In this document: piece after piece, positions 36,979 through 47,222 of the stretch | Numbering within the stretch: position 1 is the first letter of the stretch | How the letters are laid out: the number at the start of each line of letters is the position of its first letter | DNA from: Streptomyces resistomycificus | GTDB taxonomy: Bacteria > Actinomycetota > Actinomycetes > Streptomycetales > Streptomycetaceae | Length of the DNA: 64,000 bases | NCBI RefSeq assembly: GCF_001514265.1 | Contig: NZ_KQ948990.1 | Location: forward strand, 837,967 to 901,966 | Direction: 5' to 3' | Notes under the pieces: generated by a model | The model's database searches: none | What the model was told of the DNA's origin: nothing | What the model saw: only the letters and a program-made list of their open reading frames with translations | Made by a program: the position numbers and the translations under genes

Positions 36979-39402
36979 ATGGCTACTGAGTCCACGGCGT
37001 TCACACCGCTCAACCTGCCTGTGCTGCCGCTCGACGACGAGGTCGTGCTGCCCGGGATGGTGGTTCCGCTGGACCTGAACGACGCCGACGTCCGCGCCGC
37101 GGTGGAGGCCGCCCAGGCCGCCGCACGGTCGGAGCCGGGCAAGCCCAGGGTGCTGCTGGTACCACGCATCGACGGGACGTACGCGGGCACCGGTGTGCTC
37201 GGTACCGTCGAGCAGGTCGGCCGGCTGGCCGACGGTGACCCGGGTGCGCTGATCCGCGGCCGCGGCCGTGTGAAGATCGGCGCCGGCACCACCGGCCCGG
37301 GCGCGGCGCTGTGGGTCGAGGGCACCCGGCTCGACGAACGCGTGCCCGAACCGCTGCCGGGGCAGGTCACCGAACTGGTCAAGGAGTACAAGGCCCTTGC
37401 CACCGCGTGGCTGCGCAAGCGCGGCGCCTGGCAGGTCGTCGACCGCGTCCAGGCCATCGACGACGTCTCCGCCCTTGCCGACAACTCCGGTTACTCGCCC
37501 TTCCTGACCACGGAACAGAAGGTGGAGCTCCTGGAGACGACCGACCCCGTCGCCCGTCTCAAGCTCGCCACCCAGCAGCTGCGTGACCACCTCGCCGAGC
37601 AGGACGTCGCCGAGACCATCGCCAAGGACGTCCAGGAGGGCGTCGACAAGCAGCAGCGCGAGTTCCTGCTCCGCCGCCAGCTGGAAGCCGTACGCAAGGA
37701 ACTGCGCGAGCTCAACGGCGAGTCGGAGGGCGAGGAGTCCGACGACTACCGTGCCCGCGTGGAGGCCGCCGACCTGCCGGAGAAGGTCCGGGAGGCCGCC
37801 CTCAAGGAGGTCGACAAGCTGGAGCGTTCCAGCGACCAGTCGCCCGAGGGCTCGTGGATCCGGACCTGGCTCGACACCGTCCTCGAACTGCCGTGGAACG
37901 AGCGGACCGAGGACCAGTACGACATCCAGGGCGCCAAGGCGGTCCTCGACGCCGAGCACGCGGGCCTGGAGGACGTGAAGGAGCGGATCACCGAGTACCT
38001 GGCGGTGCGCAAGCGCCGTAGCGACCGGGGTCTGGGTGTCGTCGGCGGCCGGCGCGGCGGCGCCGTGCTCGCCCTCGTCGGCCCGCCCGGTGTCGGCAAG
38101 ACCTCACTCGGCGAGTCCGTCGCCCACGCCATGGGCCGCAAGTTCGTCCGGGTCGCCCTCGGCGGCGTGCGGGACGAGGCCGAGATCCGCGGCCACCGGC
38201 GTACGTACGTCGGCGCGCTGCCCGGCCGTGTCGTGCGCGCCATCAAGGAGGCCGGGTCGATGAACCCGGTGGTCCTGCTCGACGAGATCGACAAGGTGGG
38301 CTCGGACTTCCGCGGCGACCCCGCGGCCGCCCTCCTGGAGGTCCTGGACCCGGCGCAGAACCACACCTTCCGGGACCACTACCTGGAAGTGGAGCTGGAC
38401 CTGAGCGACGTGGTGTTCCTGGCGACGGCCAACGTCCTGGAGGCCATCCCGGAGGCGCTGCTCGACCGTATGGAACTGGTCCGGCTGGACGGCTACACCG
38501 AGGACGAGAAGGTCGTCATCGCCCGCGACCACCTGCTGCCGCGTCAGCTGGAGCGGGCGGGTCTGGAGAAGGCCGAGGTCACCCTCGACGAGAGCGCGCT
38601 GCGCAAGCTGGCCGGCGAGTACACGCGCGAGGCGGGCGTCCGCAACCTGGAGCGGTCCGTCGCACGACTGCTGCGCAAGGTCGCGGCCCAGCACGAACTG
38701 GGCGAGCGGAAGCTGCCGTTCACCGTCCGCGACGAGGACCTGCGCGATCTCATCGGCAGGCCGCACCACGTACCGGAGTCCGCCCAGGACCCCGCGGAGC
38801 GCCGCACCGCCGTACCGGGCGTGGCGACGGGCCTCGCGGTCACCGGCGCGGGTGGCGACGTGCTGTACGTCGAGGCGTCGCTGGCGGACCCGGAGACCGG
38901 CGCGGCGGGCCTGACCCTGACGGGCCAGCTGGGTGACGTCATGAAGGAGTCGGCGCAGATCGCGCTGAGCTTCCTGCGGTCGCACGGCGCGGAGCTGGAG
39001 CTGCCCGTGGGCGACCTGAAGGACCGGGGCGTGCACATCCACTTCCCGGCGGGCGCGGTCCCCAAGGACGGCCCGAGCGCGGGCGTCACGATGACGACGG
39101 CACTCGCGTCGCTGCTGAGCGGACGGCTGGTCCGTACGGACGTGGCCATGACCGGCGAGGTCTCGCTGACCGGCCGGGTCCTGCCGATCGGCGGTGTGAA
39201 GCAGAAGCTGCTCGCCGCGCACCGGGCGGGCGTCACCACGGTCGTGATCCCCAAGCGCAACGAACCCGACCTGGACGACGTCCCGGCCGAGGTCCTGGAC
39301 AAGCTCGACGTCCACGCCGTCACGGACGTCCGCCAGGTCCTGGAGCTGGCGCTCGCGCCCGCCACCAACGGGGCGACGCCGGAGGTGCCGGTGGCGGCGT
39401 GA
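36979..39402 (+). CDS. lon: ATP-dependent Lon protease
   Basis: Serine-lysine protease of 807 residues that degrades misfolded and regulatory proteins. The N-terminal LAN domain is residues 1-200. The AAA+ module has Walker [10 protein letters not shown] near residue 353, then [13 protein letters not shown]. The proteolytic domain has the catalytic Ser in [10 protein letters not shown] and the Lys in [13 protein letters not shown] 36979 has AAGGGGAG upstream; an earlier TTG is unlikely. ClgR-like and HspR-like operators precede it, pointing to heat and misfolding control. It is followed by a bidirectional hairpin. Confidence 0.98.
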   Translation: MATESTAFTPLNLPVLPLDDEVVLPGMVVPLDLNDADVRAAVEAAQAAARSEPGKPRVLLVPRIDGTYAGTGVLGTVEQVGRLADGDPGALIRGRGRVKIGAGTTGPGAALWVEGTRLDERVPEPLPGQVTELVKEYKALATAWLRKRGAWQVVDRVQAIDDVSALADNSGYSPFLTTEQKVELLETTDPVARLKLATQQLRDHLAEQDVAETIAKDVQEGVDKQQREFLLRRQLEAVRKELRELNGESEGEESDDYRARVEAADLPEKVREAALKEVDKLERSSDQSPEGSWIRTWLDTVLELPWNERTEDQYDIQGAKAVLDAEHAGLEDVKERITEYLAVRKRRSDRGLGVVGGRRGGAVLALVGPPGVGKTSLGESVAHAMGRKFVRVALGGVRDEAEIRGHRRTYVGALPGRVVRAIKEAGSMNPVVLLDEIDKVGSDFRGDPAAALLEVLDPAQNHTFRDHYLEVELDLSDVVFLATANVLEAIPEALLDRMELVRLDGYTEDEKVVIARDHLLPRQLERAGLEKAEVTLDESALRKLAGEYTREAGVRNLERSVARLLRKVAAQHELGERKLPFTVRDEDLRDLIGRPHHVPESAQDPAERRTAVPGVATGLAVTGAGGDVLYVEASLADPETGAAGLTLTGQLGDVMKESAQIALSFLRSHGAELELPVGDLKDRGVHIHFPAGAVPKDGPSAGVTMTTALASLLSGRLVRTDVAMTGEVSLTGRVLPIGGVKQKLLAAHRAGVTTVVIPKRNEPDLDDVPAEVLDKLDVHAVTDVRQVLELALAPATNGATPEVPVAA

Positions 39403-39422
39403 CGGACGCCACCGGACGGGCG

Positions 39423-39454
39423 AGGCCCGGGTCCCGTGAGGGAGGCCCGGGCCT
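39423..39454. terminator. Convergent terminator, lon / GH25
   Basis: AGGCCCGGG-TCCC pairs with GGGA-CCCGGGCCT around loop GTGA, with a two-base bulge, between the lon and GH25 genes. Confidence 0.7.
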
Positions 39455-39475
39455 TCGTCCTGTCACCCGCCGACG

Positions 39476-40309
39476 TCAGCCGCCGGCGAGGGCGACGACC
39501 CGGTCGAAGGCGCCGTTGAACCGGTCGTGGTCGCCGACGGTCGGGCCGGTGGACGTGTACTGCCACATGGTGAAGTTGCTCCAGCCGGCCGGCAGGGGCC
39601 CCACGGTGGACGCGTACCGTGCGATCCACAGCGGGGTGGCGGCGGCGAAACCGGCGTAGTCGCCGGTGCACTGGGCCCACCAGCTGGTGGCGGTGTAGAT
39701 GACGGCCTCCCGTCCCGTCCGCGCCCGGTACTGGTTCAGGAAGTCGCGGATCCAGGTGACCATCGCGCTCTGCGACTTGCCGTAGCAGGCGTCGCCGTAC
39801 GGGTTCCACTCGATGTCGAGCGCGCCGGGCAGCGTCCTGCCGTCCGGGGACCAGCTGCCGCCGCGGTCGACGAAGTAGTCGGCCTGGGTGGCGCCGCTCG
39901 TGGTGTCCGGGGTGGCGAAGTGGTAGGAGCCGCGGATCATCCCGACGTCGTACGAGCCGTTGTACTGCTGCGCGAAGTAGGGGTTGGAGTAGTACGTCCC
40001 CTCGGTCGCCTTGGCGTAGGCCCACTTGACCCCGCTGCTCCACAGCTTCGGCCAGTCGACGTTGCCCTGGTGGCTGGAGACGTCGACGCCTTCCGTCTGG
40101 GCGGCGCGGTTGTCGGCGGGGAGACCGCCCTGGCCGTCGTGGGCCACGACGCCCATGCCCATGTAGGCGGATCCGCGAGCGGGGGTCGCCGTCGCGGAGG
40201 CCGGGGACGACGGGGCGGTGAGGGTGAGGGGGAGGGTGAGGGCGGCGAGCAGGACGCCGGTGAGGAGGTGGCGCCGGGGGCGGCGCGTATCGGGTCTAGG
40301 CACGAACAC
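39476..40309 (-). CDS. Secreted GH25 muramidase (lysozyme)
   Basis: Glycoside hydrolase family 25 enzyme of 277 residues that cuts beta-1,4 bonds of peptidoglycan. The N-terminus has a twin-Arg-containing basic stretch (TRRPRRHLLTGVLLAALTLPL) and a signal peptide ending near PASATATPA. The catalytic domain starts at GVDVSSHQGNVDW; the DxE pair is in GALDIEWNPYG. The fold ends at FTMWQYTSTGPTVG. There is no separate wall-binding domain. It probably acts in wall remodelling or lysis of other bacteria. Confidence 0.93.
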   Translation of the reverse strand: MFVPRPDTRRPRRHLLTGVLLAALTLPLTLTAPSSPASATATPARGSAYMGMGVVAHDGQGGLPADNRAAQTEGVDVSSHQGNVDWPKLWSSGVKWAYAKATEGTYYSNPYFAQQYNGSYDVGMIRGSYHFATPDTTSGATQADYFVDRGGSWSPDGRTLPGALDIEWNPYGDACYGKSQSAMVTWIRDFLNQYRARTGREAVIYTATSWWAQCTGDYAGFAAATPLWIARYASTVGPLPAGWSNFTMWQYTSTGPTVGDHDRFNGAFDRVVALAGG

Positions 40310-40544
40310 AGCGTGCCTCCGGAGGCTCGGTGGTGCTCGGCGGAAGGATCACCGTCGACCTGCCGCCGGCACCGTTTCCGGCGAGGCCATGCCGGCCCTG
40401 ACCCGAAGCCGCGCACGTGGCACGCCGGGTGGAGGGGCCCGGAGGCTGCCGTCGGTCCAGCCCTGCGAAATACTGGCGGAGCTGCGACGATGCGGCCATT
40501 TGGCGGTAACTTCCAGGACCGGGACATCCGAGGCAGGGGCTGAC

Positions 40545-41039
40545 GTGCACGAAGACGGGAACGGCGACAGAAGCGGTGTCGACTCCGGCGTGTCCGCGAG
40601 CGGGGTGGACCAGCCCGCGTTCCTCGCCCTCGAACGCGAACTGACCGTCCTGCTGCGACGCGCCCGCGCCAACCAGGGCGAGATGGCCCGCGAGGTCCAC
40701 CCCGACCTGGAGTCGGCGGCCTACGGCCTCCTCGTGCGCCTCGACGAGTACGGCCGTCAGCGCGCCACGGAACTCGCCGCGTACATCGGCGTCGGCAAGG
40801 CCACGATGTCCCGCCAGCTGCGCGCACTGGAGGAACTCGGCCTGGTGGCCCGCGAGCCCGACCCCGCGGACGGCCGCGCCTGGCTGGTCGCGCTGACCCA
40901 GGAGGGCCACCAACGGGTCCGCAGAGTGCGCGAGGCCCGCCGGGCACGGTACGCGGGGCGGCTCGCCGACTGGGATCCGCGCGAGGTGGGGGAGCTGGCA
41001 CGGTTGCTGGGGCAGCTGAACCAGGGGATGGAGAAGTAG
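40545..41039 (+). CDS. MarR family transcriptional regulator
   Basis: Regulator of 164 residues with winged helix at about 60-125 (QRATELAAYIGVGKATMSRQLRALEELGLVARE, with DPADGRAWLVALT as the wing). GTG 40545 follows CAGGGGCTGAC. Divergent from the GH25 gene, with 235 bp between them that hold no further gene. Ligand and targets unknown; the GH25 gene is a possible target. Confidence 0.88.
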   Translation: MHEDGNGDRSGVDSGVSASGVDQPAFLALERELTVLLRRARANQGEMAREVHPDLESAAYGLLVRLDEYGRQRATELAAYIGVGKATMSRQLRALEELGLVAREPDPADGRAWLVALTQEGHQRVRRVREARRARYAGRLADWDPREVGELARLLGQLNQGMEK

Positions 41040-41169
41040 GGCGGGCCGGGGGAGGTTCGTCCCTTTGAGTGGCTCATCGTAGGTTTTCGGCTCACCGGAG
41101 CGCCCCAGGGAATTCCCTGGGGATTTCGGGCGGTACCGCCCCAGGGTGATTCCGGAACAGGGAGCCGAC

Positions 41170-41994
41170 ATGACCCAGCCGAAGCCTCTCGACCCCGCCT
41201 CCATGACCGAGTTCTACGGCGCCGAGTTACGCCGCAGGCGCGAAGAGGCGGGGCTGTCGCAGGGTGGGCTCGGGGATCTGGTGTTCTGCTCGGGGGCGTA
41301 TGTCGGGCTGATGGAGATGGCCAGTCGTAGGCCGCAGTTGGAGCTGTCCGAGCGGATCGACCAAGCCCTCCACGCGGACGGGTTCTTCCGGCGGTTGTGC
41401 GAGGCCATCCTCAAGGCGTCCAGGTTCGCGAGCTACTTCGCGGCGGCGGCCGAGCTGGAGCAGCGGGCCCTGACGGTCTGTGACTTCGCGACGATGGTCG
41501 TACCCGGGCTGTTGCAGACGCCGGAGTACACGCGGGCCCTCATCCGCTCTGCCCGGCCGCGGGTCGACCCGGAAGAGATCGAACGCCGCGTCACCGTGCG
41601 GCAGGAGCGGGCGCGTGCGGTTGAGGCGGGCCAACCCGAGCTGTGGTTCATCATTCACGAGGCCGTGTTGCGCGTGCCGGTCGGTGGGGACGAGATCATG
41701 CGCGAGCAGTTGGCGCACGTCGCCGAGATGGCGCGGAGCGAGCGGGCCGTGGTGCAGGTGATGCCGTTCTCGGGCGGGGTGAATCCGCTCCTGTACGGGA
41801 CCACCACGCTTATGACCTTCGCCGACGAACCACCTGTGGTGTACACCGAGGCCGCCTATTCGGGGCTGTTGATCGAGGATCCGGCAGTGGTCGCCGGCAA
41901 CGCCAAGTCCTACGATCTGGCCAGGGCGGTTGCCATGTCACCACGGGCCTCCCTCGCCTTCATCTGCCGACTCGCGGAGGAGTACACCCCATGA
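41170..41994 (+). CDS. XRE-family DUF5753 regulator (WhiJ-like)
   Basis: Protein of 274 residues with N-terminal HTH (AELRRRREEAGLSQGGLGDLV, residues about 15-70) and a C-terminal DUF5753 domain (DFATMVVPGLLQTPEYTRALI, later FADEPPVVYTEAAYSG). It belongs to the large Streptomyces family of WhiJ-like regulators, which work with a small DUF397 protein encoded next to them. ATG 41170 has AGGGAG upstream. The stop overlaps the DUF397 start (ATGA). These pairs affect development; this copy has not been assigned. Confidence 0.93.
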   Translation: MTQPKPLDPASMTEFYGAELRRRREEAGLSQGGLGDLVFCSGAYVGLMEMASRRPQLELSERIDQALHADGFFRRLCEAILKASRFASYFAAAAELEQRALTVCDFATMVVPGLLQTPEYTRALIRSARPRVDPEEIERRVTVRQERARAVEAGQPELWFIIHEAVLRVPVGGDEIMREQLAHVAEMARSERAVVQVMPFSGGVNPLLYGTTTLMTFADEPPVVYTEAAYSGLLIEDPAVVAGNAKSYDLARAVAMSPRASLAFICRLAEEYTP

Positions 41995-42188
41995 GCAGCA
42001 CGCATGATCTGACTTCCGTGCGCTGGTGCAAGTCGTCCTACAGCAACGCGGACGGCGGCTCGTGCGTCGAGGTCGCCGACGGCCTCGCCGGTCTCATACC
42101 CGTCCGCGACAGCAAGGTCCCCGGCGGACCGGTGCTGGTCGTGTCCGCCGACGCGTGGGCCGCCTTCGTCCGGGGCTCTGTCAAGTAA
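41991..42188 (+). CDS. DUF397 partner protein
   Basis: Protein of 65 residues with the family pattern VRWCKSSYSNADGGSCVEVAD and VPVRDSK-like IPVRDSKVPGGPVL, ending with the AWAAFVRG helix. It is the partner of the DUF5753 regulator upstream and is translated from an ATGA overlap. In other cases it counteracts or modulates the regulator. Confidence 0.93.
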   Translation: MSSTHDLTSVRWCKSSYSNADGGSCVEVADGLAGLIPVRDSKVPGGPVLVVSADAWAAFVRGSVK

Positions 42189-42200
42189 GTCCGGCAAGGC

Positions 42201-42989
42201 TCAGAACTCCACGAACACCACCGTCGCGTCATCATGCGTCTTGCTCCGCCCCAGGAACTCCCGCGCCTCCGCATCCCCCCGCTCCAGCCCCCGTACCCGC
42301 TCCACCAGCGCCCCCGCCCCTTCCTTCCGTGCGAAGGCGAAGCAGTCGGTCCAGTCGCCCTGGCCGAACTTCTCCACCCACCGGGTCGCCCCGTCCGTCA
42401 GGGCCGCCAGGGCGCGGACCTCTTCCCGGGGCAGCACCCCCGTCACCGCGCGCCCCGCCACCGTCGGATCCGCCGCCGCCGTGAAGAAGCCGCCCTCCTT
42501 GTTGCGGATCTCCGCGTCGATCAGGGCGTCCGTGGCCAGAAGTGCGCGGGGGAGGAGGGCGAGGCGGTCGTCCAGGTGGGGGGTCACGGTGCCGTCGGGT
42601 GACTCCACCAGCAGCGCCGAGTCCGACAGAACCAGGTACTCCACCGACTCCGCCGACCACCGCGCCACAACCACCGTTGCCTGTGGGGTTCGTGGGTGAG
42701 AAAGGTCACAAGTCGTTTCGTGGGCCTCGGCGGTTCGAAGAATCGCTCGGGAAAGGATCTCCGGCAGCGCCAGATCTGGGTAGGAAACGGTCAGTTCGGT
42801 CAGGGCACCGCCGAGCCGGGAAGTGAACCAGGGGACCGAATGCAGACAGCCCGTCGCACCCTTGGGGGGTGTCACCCCGTCCAGGACGACGAGCGTGCCG
42901 CCCAGTCCGGAAGCCGGTAGGGCGACACCGGCGAAGTCCTCGTTGGGGCGGGCCGGATCGCCGGGTTCCGAGACAAGTTCCGTACGCAT
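42201..42989 (-). CDS. PP2C-like protein phosphatase
   Basis: Protein of 262 residues with PP2C metal-site elements: EDFAGVAL and VVLDGVTPP near the N-terminus, LTDGATRW in the middle and KTHDDATVVFVEF at the end. The compact form lacks a membrane or sensor domain. Such proteins dephosphorylate Ser/Thr or are degenerate relatives. ATG 42989 begins MRTELVSEPG; the frame upstream reads into the conservon leader. The stop lies 12 bp from the DUF397 stop. Confidence 0.85.
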   Translation of the reverse strand: MRTELVSEPGDPARPNEDFAGVALPASGLGGTLVVLDGVTPPKGATGCLHSVPWFTSRLGGALTELTVSYPDLALPEILSRAILRTAEAHETTCDLSHPRTPQATVVVARWSAESVEYLVLSDSALLVESPDGTVTPHLDDRLALLPRALLATDALIDAEIRNKEGGFFTAAADPTVAGRAVTGVLPREEVRALAALTDGATRWVEKFGQGDWTDCFAFARKEGAGALVERVRGLERGDAEAREFLGRSKTHDDATVVFVEF

Positions 42990-43333
42990 CCGGCCAGTCT
43001 GCACGAGCTCTTCACAAGGTGCGCGAAAGGCCGCCACCGGACGCCGAATTGACGCAGTCGTGCAGGTCAGGCGCCTGGTTTGGGGTGGAATGACGCACTC
43101 CGGGAGGGCGTGACGGCGAATACTGCCACCGCCCGTCGCCGACGTCCAACCGGCCCACCGCGCGAGGGTGTCGCACAAGCCACAGGAACTTGCCCGTCAA
43201 CTCCCCTCCGAGGTTCACTCCTTCGGGTGGCGGGTCCAATGATGCGCGACCACCGCCCACCGGCACTGGGAGGGTCGGGGCCGTACTGAGTGTACGCAGA
43301 GTCGACACTCGGTGGCGGAGCGTAACCCGGCCC
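42990..43333. other. Divergent upstream region of the conservon operon and phosphatase gene
   Basis: No gene is supported. The 344 bp separate the PP2C-like gene from the conservon. It contains an inverted repeat close to the conservon start and several CGCAC/GTGCG runs. I cannot place -10/-35 elements with confidence. Confidence 0.5.
43288..43310 (+). promoter_or_regulatory. GAGTGT-N11-ACACTC inverted repeat upstream of cvnA
   Basis: Arms GAGTGT and ACACTC are perfect. They extend to 9 bp with one mismatch (ACTGAGTGT with ACACTCGGT). It lies 24 bp before the cvnA start codon and is a candidate operator. Confidence 0.5.
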
Positions 43334-46273
43334 ATGGGTACTCACGAGTCAGGAATGCGAGCACCGGTGCAGAAGACGCGGCCTCGTCGTACAGGCAAGA
43401 AGGCGGCCTCCGGAGAAGGCGTGGAGCCCACGCCCGGCACCGCAGCCCCCGCCGCACCCGTCGGCAAGGGCCGTCCCACCCATGTGCGCACCCGGCTCAT
43501 CCTCGCCGTCACCGTCGTGGCCGCCGCCATAGCCGGAGCGGGCGTGCCCTCCCTGATCACCGCCTCCGGGGAACTCAGCGACTCGCAGGGCCTGGTGACC
43601 CTCGCCGAGCAGACCCAGGACGCCCTCGCGCTCGCCCACTCCCTCGCCGACGAACGCGACGAGGTGACGCCCTACATCGCCGCCGGCCGCCCCAAGTCCA
43701 AGGCGCCCAGCGAGCAGCGCAGCGTCCGCGTCGACCGCCAGGTGGAGGAACTGCGCGCCGACAGCGACCTGCCCGCCGCCCTGCGGGGCGACCTGGACGG
43801 CATAGCGGCCGTGCGCCGGTCGGCACTCACCGGCAAGAGCAGCGCCTTCGAGGCGCACCAGGCGTACTCGTCCGCCATCTCCGACCTCCACCGGCTCGCC
43901 GAGGACCTGGCCGAGCGGCTGCCGCCCCGCGCCGGCTCCGGCGGCTACGCCCTCGCCGAGCTGGACTCCGCCGTCCAGCAGGCCGCGGCCACCCGCGGGC
44001 TCCTCCTCGCGGCCCTCGCCGTGCCGACGACGACGCGGACCGTCGTCGACCCGATCACCGGCCTGCCGGCCACCGAGACCAACTCCTCGGACGCCGACAC
44101 CAAGCAGCGCGACGCCCTCACCGCCGCCGCCCAGCAGGCCCGGCTGCGCTCGGACGCCGCCCTCGCGGACTTCGCCGAGACCGCCCCCGCCGAGGCCAAG
44201 GCACGCTACGACTCCACGGTCACCGGCCCCGAGGTGAACTCCGCGGAGAAGTACCTCGCGACGCTCACCGACCAGCCGACCCTGTCCGGCGGTGAACTCG
44301 GCACCGGCGCCACCAAGCTGGACGCCGCCCTCTCCGCCCGGATCGACGCGATGCGCGGCGCCGAGGCCGCCCTCTACGACCGCCGGGTCAAGGACCTCGC
44401 CCAGCTGCGCGACGACGACGTCACAGCGCTGGAGATCCGCATCGCCGTCCTCGGCGCCCTGATGCTGCTGGCCGTCGGCATCGCCACCGCCATGGCCCGT
44501 ACGCTCACCCGGCCGCTGTCCGTCCTGCGGCGCGGCTCGGCCCGCCTCGCCGAGGCGCCGGACCCGGCCGCCGAGGAACCGGTCACCTTCACCGGCCGCA
44601 ACGACGAGTTCGCCCAGGTCGTCCGCTCCGTCAACGCCCTGCACGCACACGCCGCGGCACTCGCAGAGCGCGTCACCACCCTGGAGGCCGACCGCAAGCA
44701 CCTGGTCGGCCAGCGGCAGAAGATGGCCGACGCCCGCGAGCAGCTCAAGACCGAACTCGCCGACTCCGCCGCCCAGCTGGAGCAGCTGCGCACCCGCATC
44801 GGCTCCACCTTCGTCAGCCTCGCCCTGCGCACGCTCGGCCTCGTCGAGCGGCAGCTCGCGGTCATCGAGGGTCTGGAGGAGCGCGAGCAGGACCCGGACC
44901 GGCTGGCCACGCTCTTCAAGCTCGACCACTTCGCGACGGTGATGCGCCGGCACAGCGAGAACCTCCTCGTCCTCGCCGGAACCGAACACGTCCAGCAGAG
45001 CGCCGTCCCCGTCCCGCTCGTCGACGTGGTGCGGGCCGCGGTCAGTGAGATCGAGCGCTACGAGCGCGTTCGTATCGCGGCCCTGCCGCCGCACGCGCAC
45101 ATCGCCGGGTTCGCCGCCGACGACCTCTCCCACCTGTTGGCCGAACTCATGGAGAACGCCACCTCGTTCTCCCCGCCCGACGTGCCCGTGGAGGCCTCCG
45201 CCTGGCTCCTGGAGAGCGGCGAGGTCATGCTCTCCGTCCACGACGAGGGCATCGGCATGACCGGCGACCGGCTGAGCAGGCTCAACGCCCGCCTCGCCGA
45301 CTTCGACCCCGAGACGACCTACGAGTCCTACGGCTCCCTCGACGAGCACGGCGAGCACGGCCGCGACGGTGAGGACGGCCAGAGCGGCGAGGAGGGACTC
45401 GGCCTCGGCCTGTACGTCGTCGCCCGCCTCGCCCACCGGCACGGCGTCCGGGTGCAACTGCGCGAGCAGAAGCAGGGCGGCATCGCGGCCGTCGTCGTCC
45501 TCCCGAAGACGCTGCTGGCAGCCGCCCCGACCGCCGCCGCCCCGACGGCGTCCTCGTCACCCGCCGCCGGCGGCGCCCACGCCTTCTCCCTGCCCGGCGC
45601 GGACGCGGAGGTCAACTCCAACGTCCTGTACGGCCGCTCGGAGCCCGGCGACCCGCTGGTGGCCCTCGCGGAGAAGGCCGTACGACACAGCGAGCCGGAG
45701 GCCCCCGCGGAGACCACCATGGAGCTCATGGTGCCGCTCCCCGCGTCGCCGGAGCCGGAGCCGGAACTCCTGTCGGACCCCGACCGGGAACCCGAGCCGG
45801 AGCCGAGTCCGGGCCCCGACCCGGAGCCGGAACCGGAGCCGGAACCGGAGACGATCCCGGAACCGGAACCGGAACCGGAACCGGCGTCGGCGGTGCAGCC
45901 GCCGCCGCAGTCACAACCGCAGCCCGAGCCCGAGCCCGGGCCCGCGACCACCGAACCCGCAGCCGTCGACGGCGAAGCCGAGACGGAACACGAACGCACG
46001 CCGGACGAACCGCTCACCGACAAGGGCCTGCCCAAGCGCACCCCGAAGATCACCGCACCCACACAGGCGCCCCGCCCGCGCAGCGGATCCGTGGACGCCG
46101 AAGCACTCCGCCGCCGTCTCGGTGGCTTCCGCCGGGGGGCGGAGGCCGGCTACCGGGACGTGGAGGTGGAGATCGCCGAACAGACGGGCCAGAACAAGGC
46201 GCCCACACCCACCAGGGAATCCGCACAATCCGGAGAAGTCACGGGGGGCACAGCCGAGGAGGCAAGCAGTTGA
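43334..46273 (+). CDS. Conservon sensor-like ATPase (CvnA type)
   Basis: First gene of a conservon, a membrane-associated signalling complex that resembles a eukaryotic G-protein system. The protein has 979 residues. Helix 1 is [21 protein letters not shown]; a 300-residue external nitrate-sensor-like (NIT) domain follows; helix 2 is [21 protein letters not shown], then HAMP. The ATPase domain has the N-box [22 protein letters not shown] and [17 protein letters not shown]. No phosphoacceptor His is seen, as usual for CvnA. The C-terminal 250 residues are disordered with a long Pro-Glu repeat. ATG 43334 is used; ATG 43355 is possible. It overlaps the next gene (TTGA). Confidence 0.92.
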   Translation: MGTHESGMRAPVQKTRPRRTGKKAASGEGVEPTPGTAAPAAPVGKGRPTHVRTRLILAVTVVAAAIAGAGVPSLITASGELSDSQGLVTLAEQTQDALALAHSLADERDEVTPYIAAGRPKSKAPSEQRSVRVDRQVEELRADSDLPAALRGDLDGIAAVRRSALTGKSSAFEAHQAYSSAISDLHRLAEDLAERLPPRAGSGGYALAELDSAVQQAAATRGLLLAALAVPTTTRTVVDPITGLPATETNSSDADTKQRDALTAAAQQARLRSDAALADFAETAPAEAKARYDSTVTGPEVNSAEKYLATLTDQPTLSGGELGTGATKLDAALSARIDAMRGAEAALYDRRVKDLAQLRDDDVTALEIRIAVLGALMLLAVGIATAMARTLTRPLSVLRRGSARLAEAPDPAAEEPVTFTGRNDEFAQVVRSVNALHAHAAALAERVTTLEADRKHLVGQRQKMADAREQLKTELADSAAQLEQLRTRIGSTFVSLALRTLGLVERQLAVIEGLEEREQDPDRLATLFKLDHFATVMRRHSENLLVLAGTEHVQQSAVPVPLVDVVRAAVSEIERYERVRIAALPPHAHIAGFAADDLSHLLAELMENATSFSPPDVPVEASAWLLESGEVMLSVHDEGIGMTGDRLSRLNARLADFDPETTYESYGSLDEHGEHGRDGEDGQSGEEGLGLGLYVVARLAHRHGVRVQLREQKQGGIAAVVVLPKTLLAAAPTAAAPTASSSPAAGGAHAFSLPGADAEVNSNVLYGRSEPGDPLVALAEKAVRHSEPEAPAETTMELMVPLPASPEPEPELLSDPDREPEPEPSPGPDPEPEPEPEPETIPEPEPEPEPASAVQPPPQSQPQPEPEPGPATTEPAAVDGEAETEHERTPDEPLTDKGLPKRTPKITAPTQAPRPRSGSVDAEALRRRLGGFRRGAEAGYRDVEVEIAEQTGQNKAPTPTRESAQSGEVTGGTAEEASS
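45751..45939 (+). repeat. Pro-Glu repeat tract in cvnA
   Basis: GAGCCG/GAACCG dipeptide codons repeat many times and code an extended Pro-Glu stretch with minor breaks. The tract is in frame and low-complexity, hence prone to length changes. Confidence 0.8.
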
Positions 46274-46773
46274 CCGCGCCCAGTACCTTCGGACTGAGCC
46301 GTGAGGCACGCAATCTGCACTTTCTGCTGACCAATCTCGTCGAGGAGGTTCCGGGCATCAAGTCGGTCGCCGTCGTTTCCTCCGACGGTCTGCTCCTGCT
46401 CTCCTCCGACGCCGACCGCAACGCGGCGGCACGCGAGGCACGCGACGACAAGCCCACCGGACCGCGTGGCTCCGCCGCCGACCTCGCCACCATCGTCTCC
46501 GGCATCGGCAGCCTGACCATCGGTGCCGCCAAGCTGATGGAATCCGGCCCGGTGAAACACACCATGGTCGCCATGGACGAGGGCAGCCTGTTCGTGATGT
46601 CGATCAGCGACGGTTCGCTGCTCGGCGTGCACGGTTCCGGGGACTGCGACATGAGCGTCGTGGCGTACCACATGGCGCTGTTCGTGGGCCGGGCCGGCCA
46701 CGTCCTGACGCCCGAACTCCGCAGCGAGCTGCGCGAGTCCCTCGAGGGCGAGTCGACGGGAAGTGTCCGATGA
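46270..46773 (+). CDS. Roadblock/LC7 domain protein (CvnB type)
   Basis: Protein of 167 residues with a roadblock fold ([31 protein letters not shown], then [18 protein letters not shown]). Conservon CvnB proteins bind the CvnD GTPase and may act as its regulator, like MglB for MglA. The start is TTG 46270, overlapping the cvnA stop. The stop overlaps cvnC by ATGA. Confidence 0.94.
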   Translation: MTAPSTFGLSREARNLHFLLTNLVEEVPGIKSVAVVSSDGLLLLSSDADRNAAAREARDDKPTGPRGSAADLATIVSGIGSLTIGAAKLMESGPVKHTMVAMDEGSLFVMSISDGSLLGVHGSGDCDMSVVAYHMALFVGRAGHVLTPELRSELRESLEGESTGSVR

Positions 46774-47222
46774 GCAGCAGCGTGAGCAGTAGCAGCAGTC
46801 GAAGCAGCAGTACGCCGAACCGCCTGCCGGTCCGCGGCGGCGACCGCAAACCGGCCCGGGTGCGCCCCTACTCGCTCACCGGCGGCCGTACCCGCTTCGG
46901 ACACGTCCTCCTGGTGGAGACGTTCGTGGCGAGCACCGCCGCGATCGAGGCCGCCGAGGAGCGCAAGGAACTGACGAACGGCTCCCTCCACACCCGGGTC
47001 ATGCCGGAGATGCGGGCCATCGTCGAACTCTGCCGCCGGATGCGCACGGTGGCCGAGATCGCCGCGCTGCTGAAGATGCCGCTCGGCGTGGTCCGGGTGC
47101 TCCTCAGCGACCTCGCGGACCAGGGAAAGATCCGGGTGTACGGAACAGGAACCGGTCACGGCACGGGTCGGCCGGACCGCGCTCTGCTGGAAAGGGTGCT
47201 GAGTGGACTCCGTCGTCTCTGA
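46770..47222 (+). CDS. DUF742 protein (CvnC type)
   Basis: Protein of 150 residues. A Ser-rich start ([13 protein letters not shown]) is followed by VRPYSLTGGRTR, the DUF742 signature, and a winged-helix-like end (TVAEIAALLKMPLGVVRVLLSDLADQGKI). Its molecular role in the complex is unclear. The end overlaps the GTPase gene by 20 bp. Confidence 0.93.
   Translation: MSSSVSSSSSRSSSTPNRLPVRGGDRKPARVRPYSLTGGRTRFGHVLLVETFVASTAAIEAAEERKELTNGSLHTRVMPEMRAIVELCRRMRTVAEIAALLKMPLGVVRVLLSDLADQGKIRVYGTGTGHGTGRPDRALLERVLSGLRRL

Noticed and set aside
45751..45939. Regularly spaced GAGCCG/GAACCG repeats that look array-like
   Set aside because: They are in-frame codons for Pro-Glu within cvnA, with no spacers and no cas genes, so not a CRISPR array.
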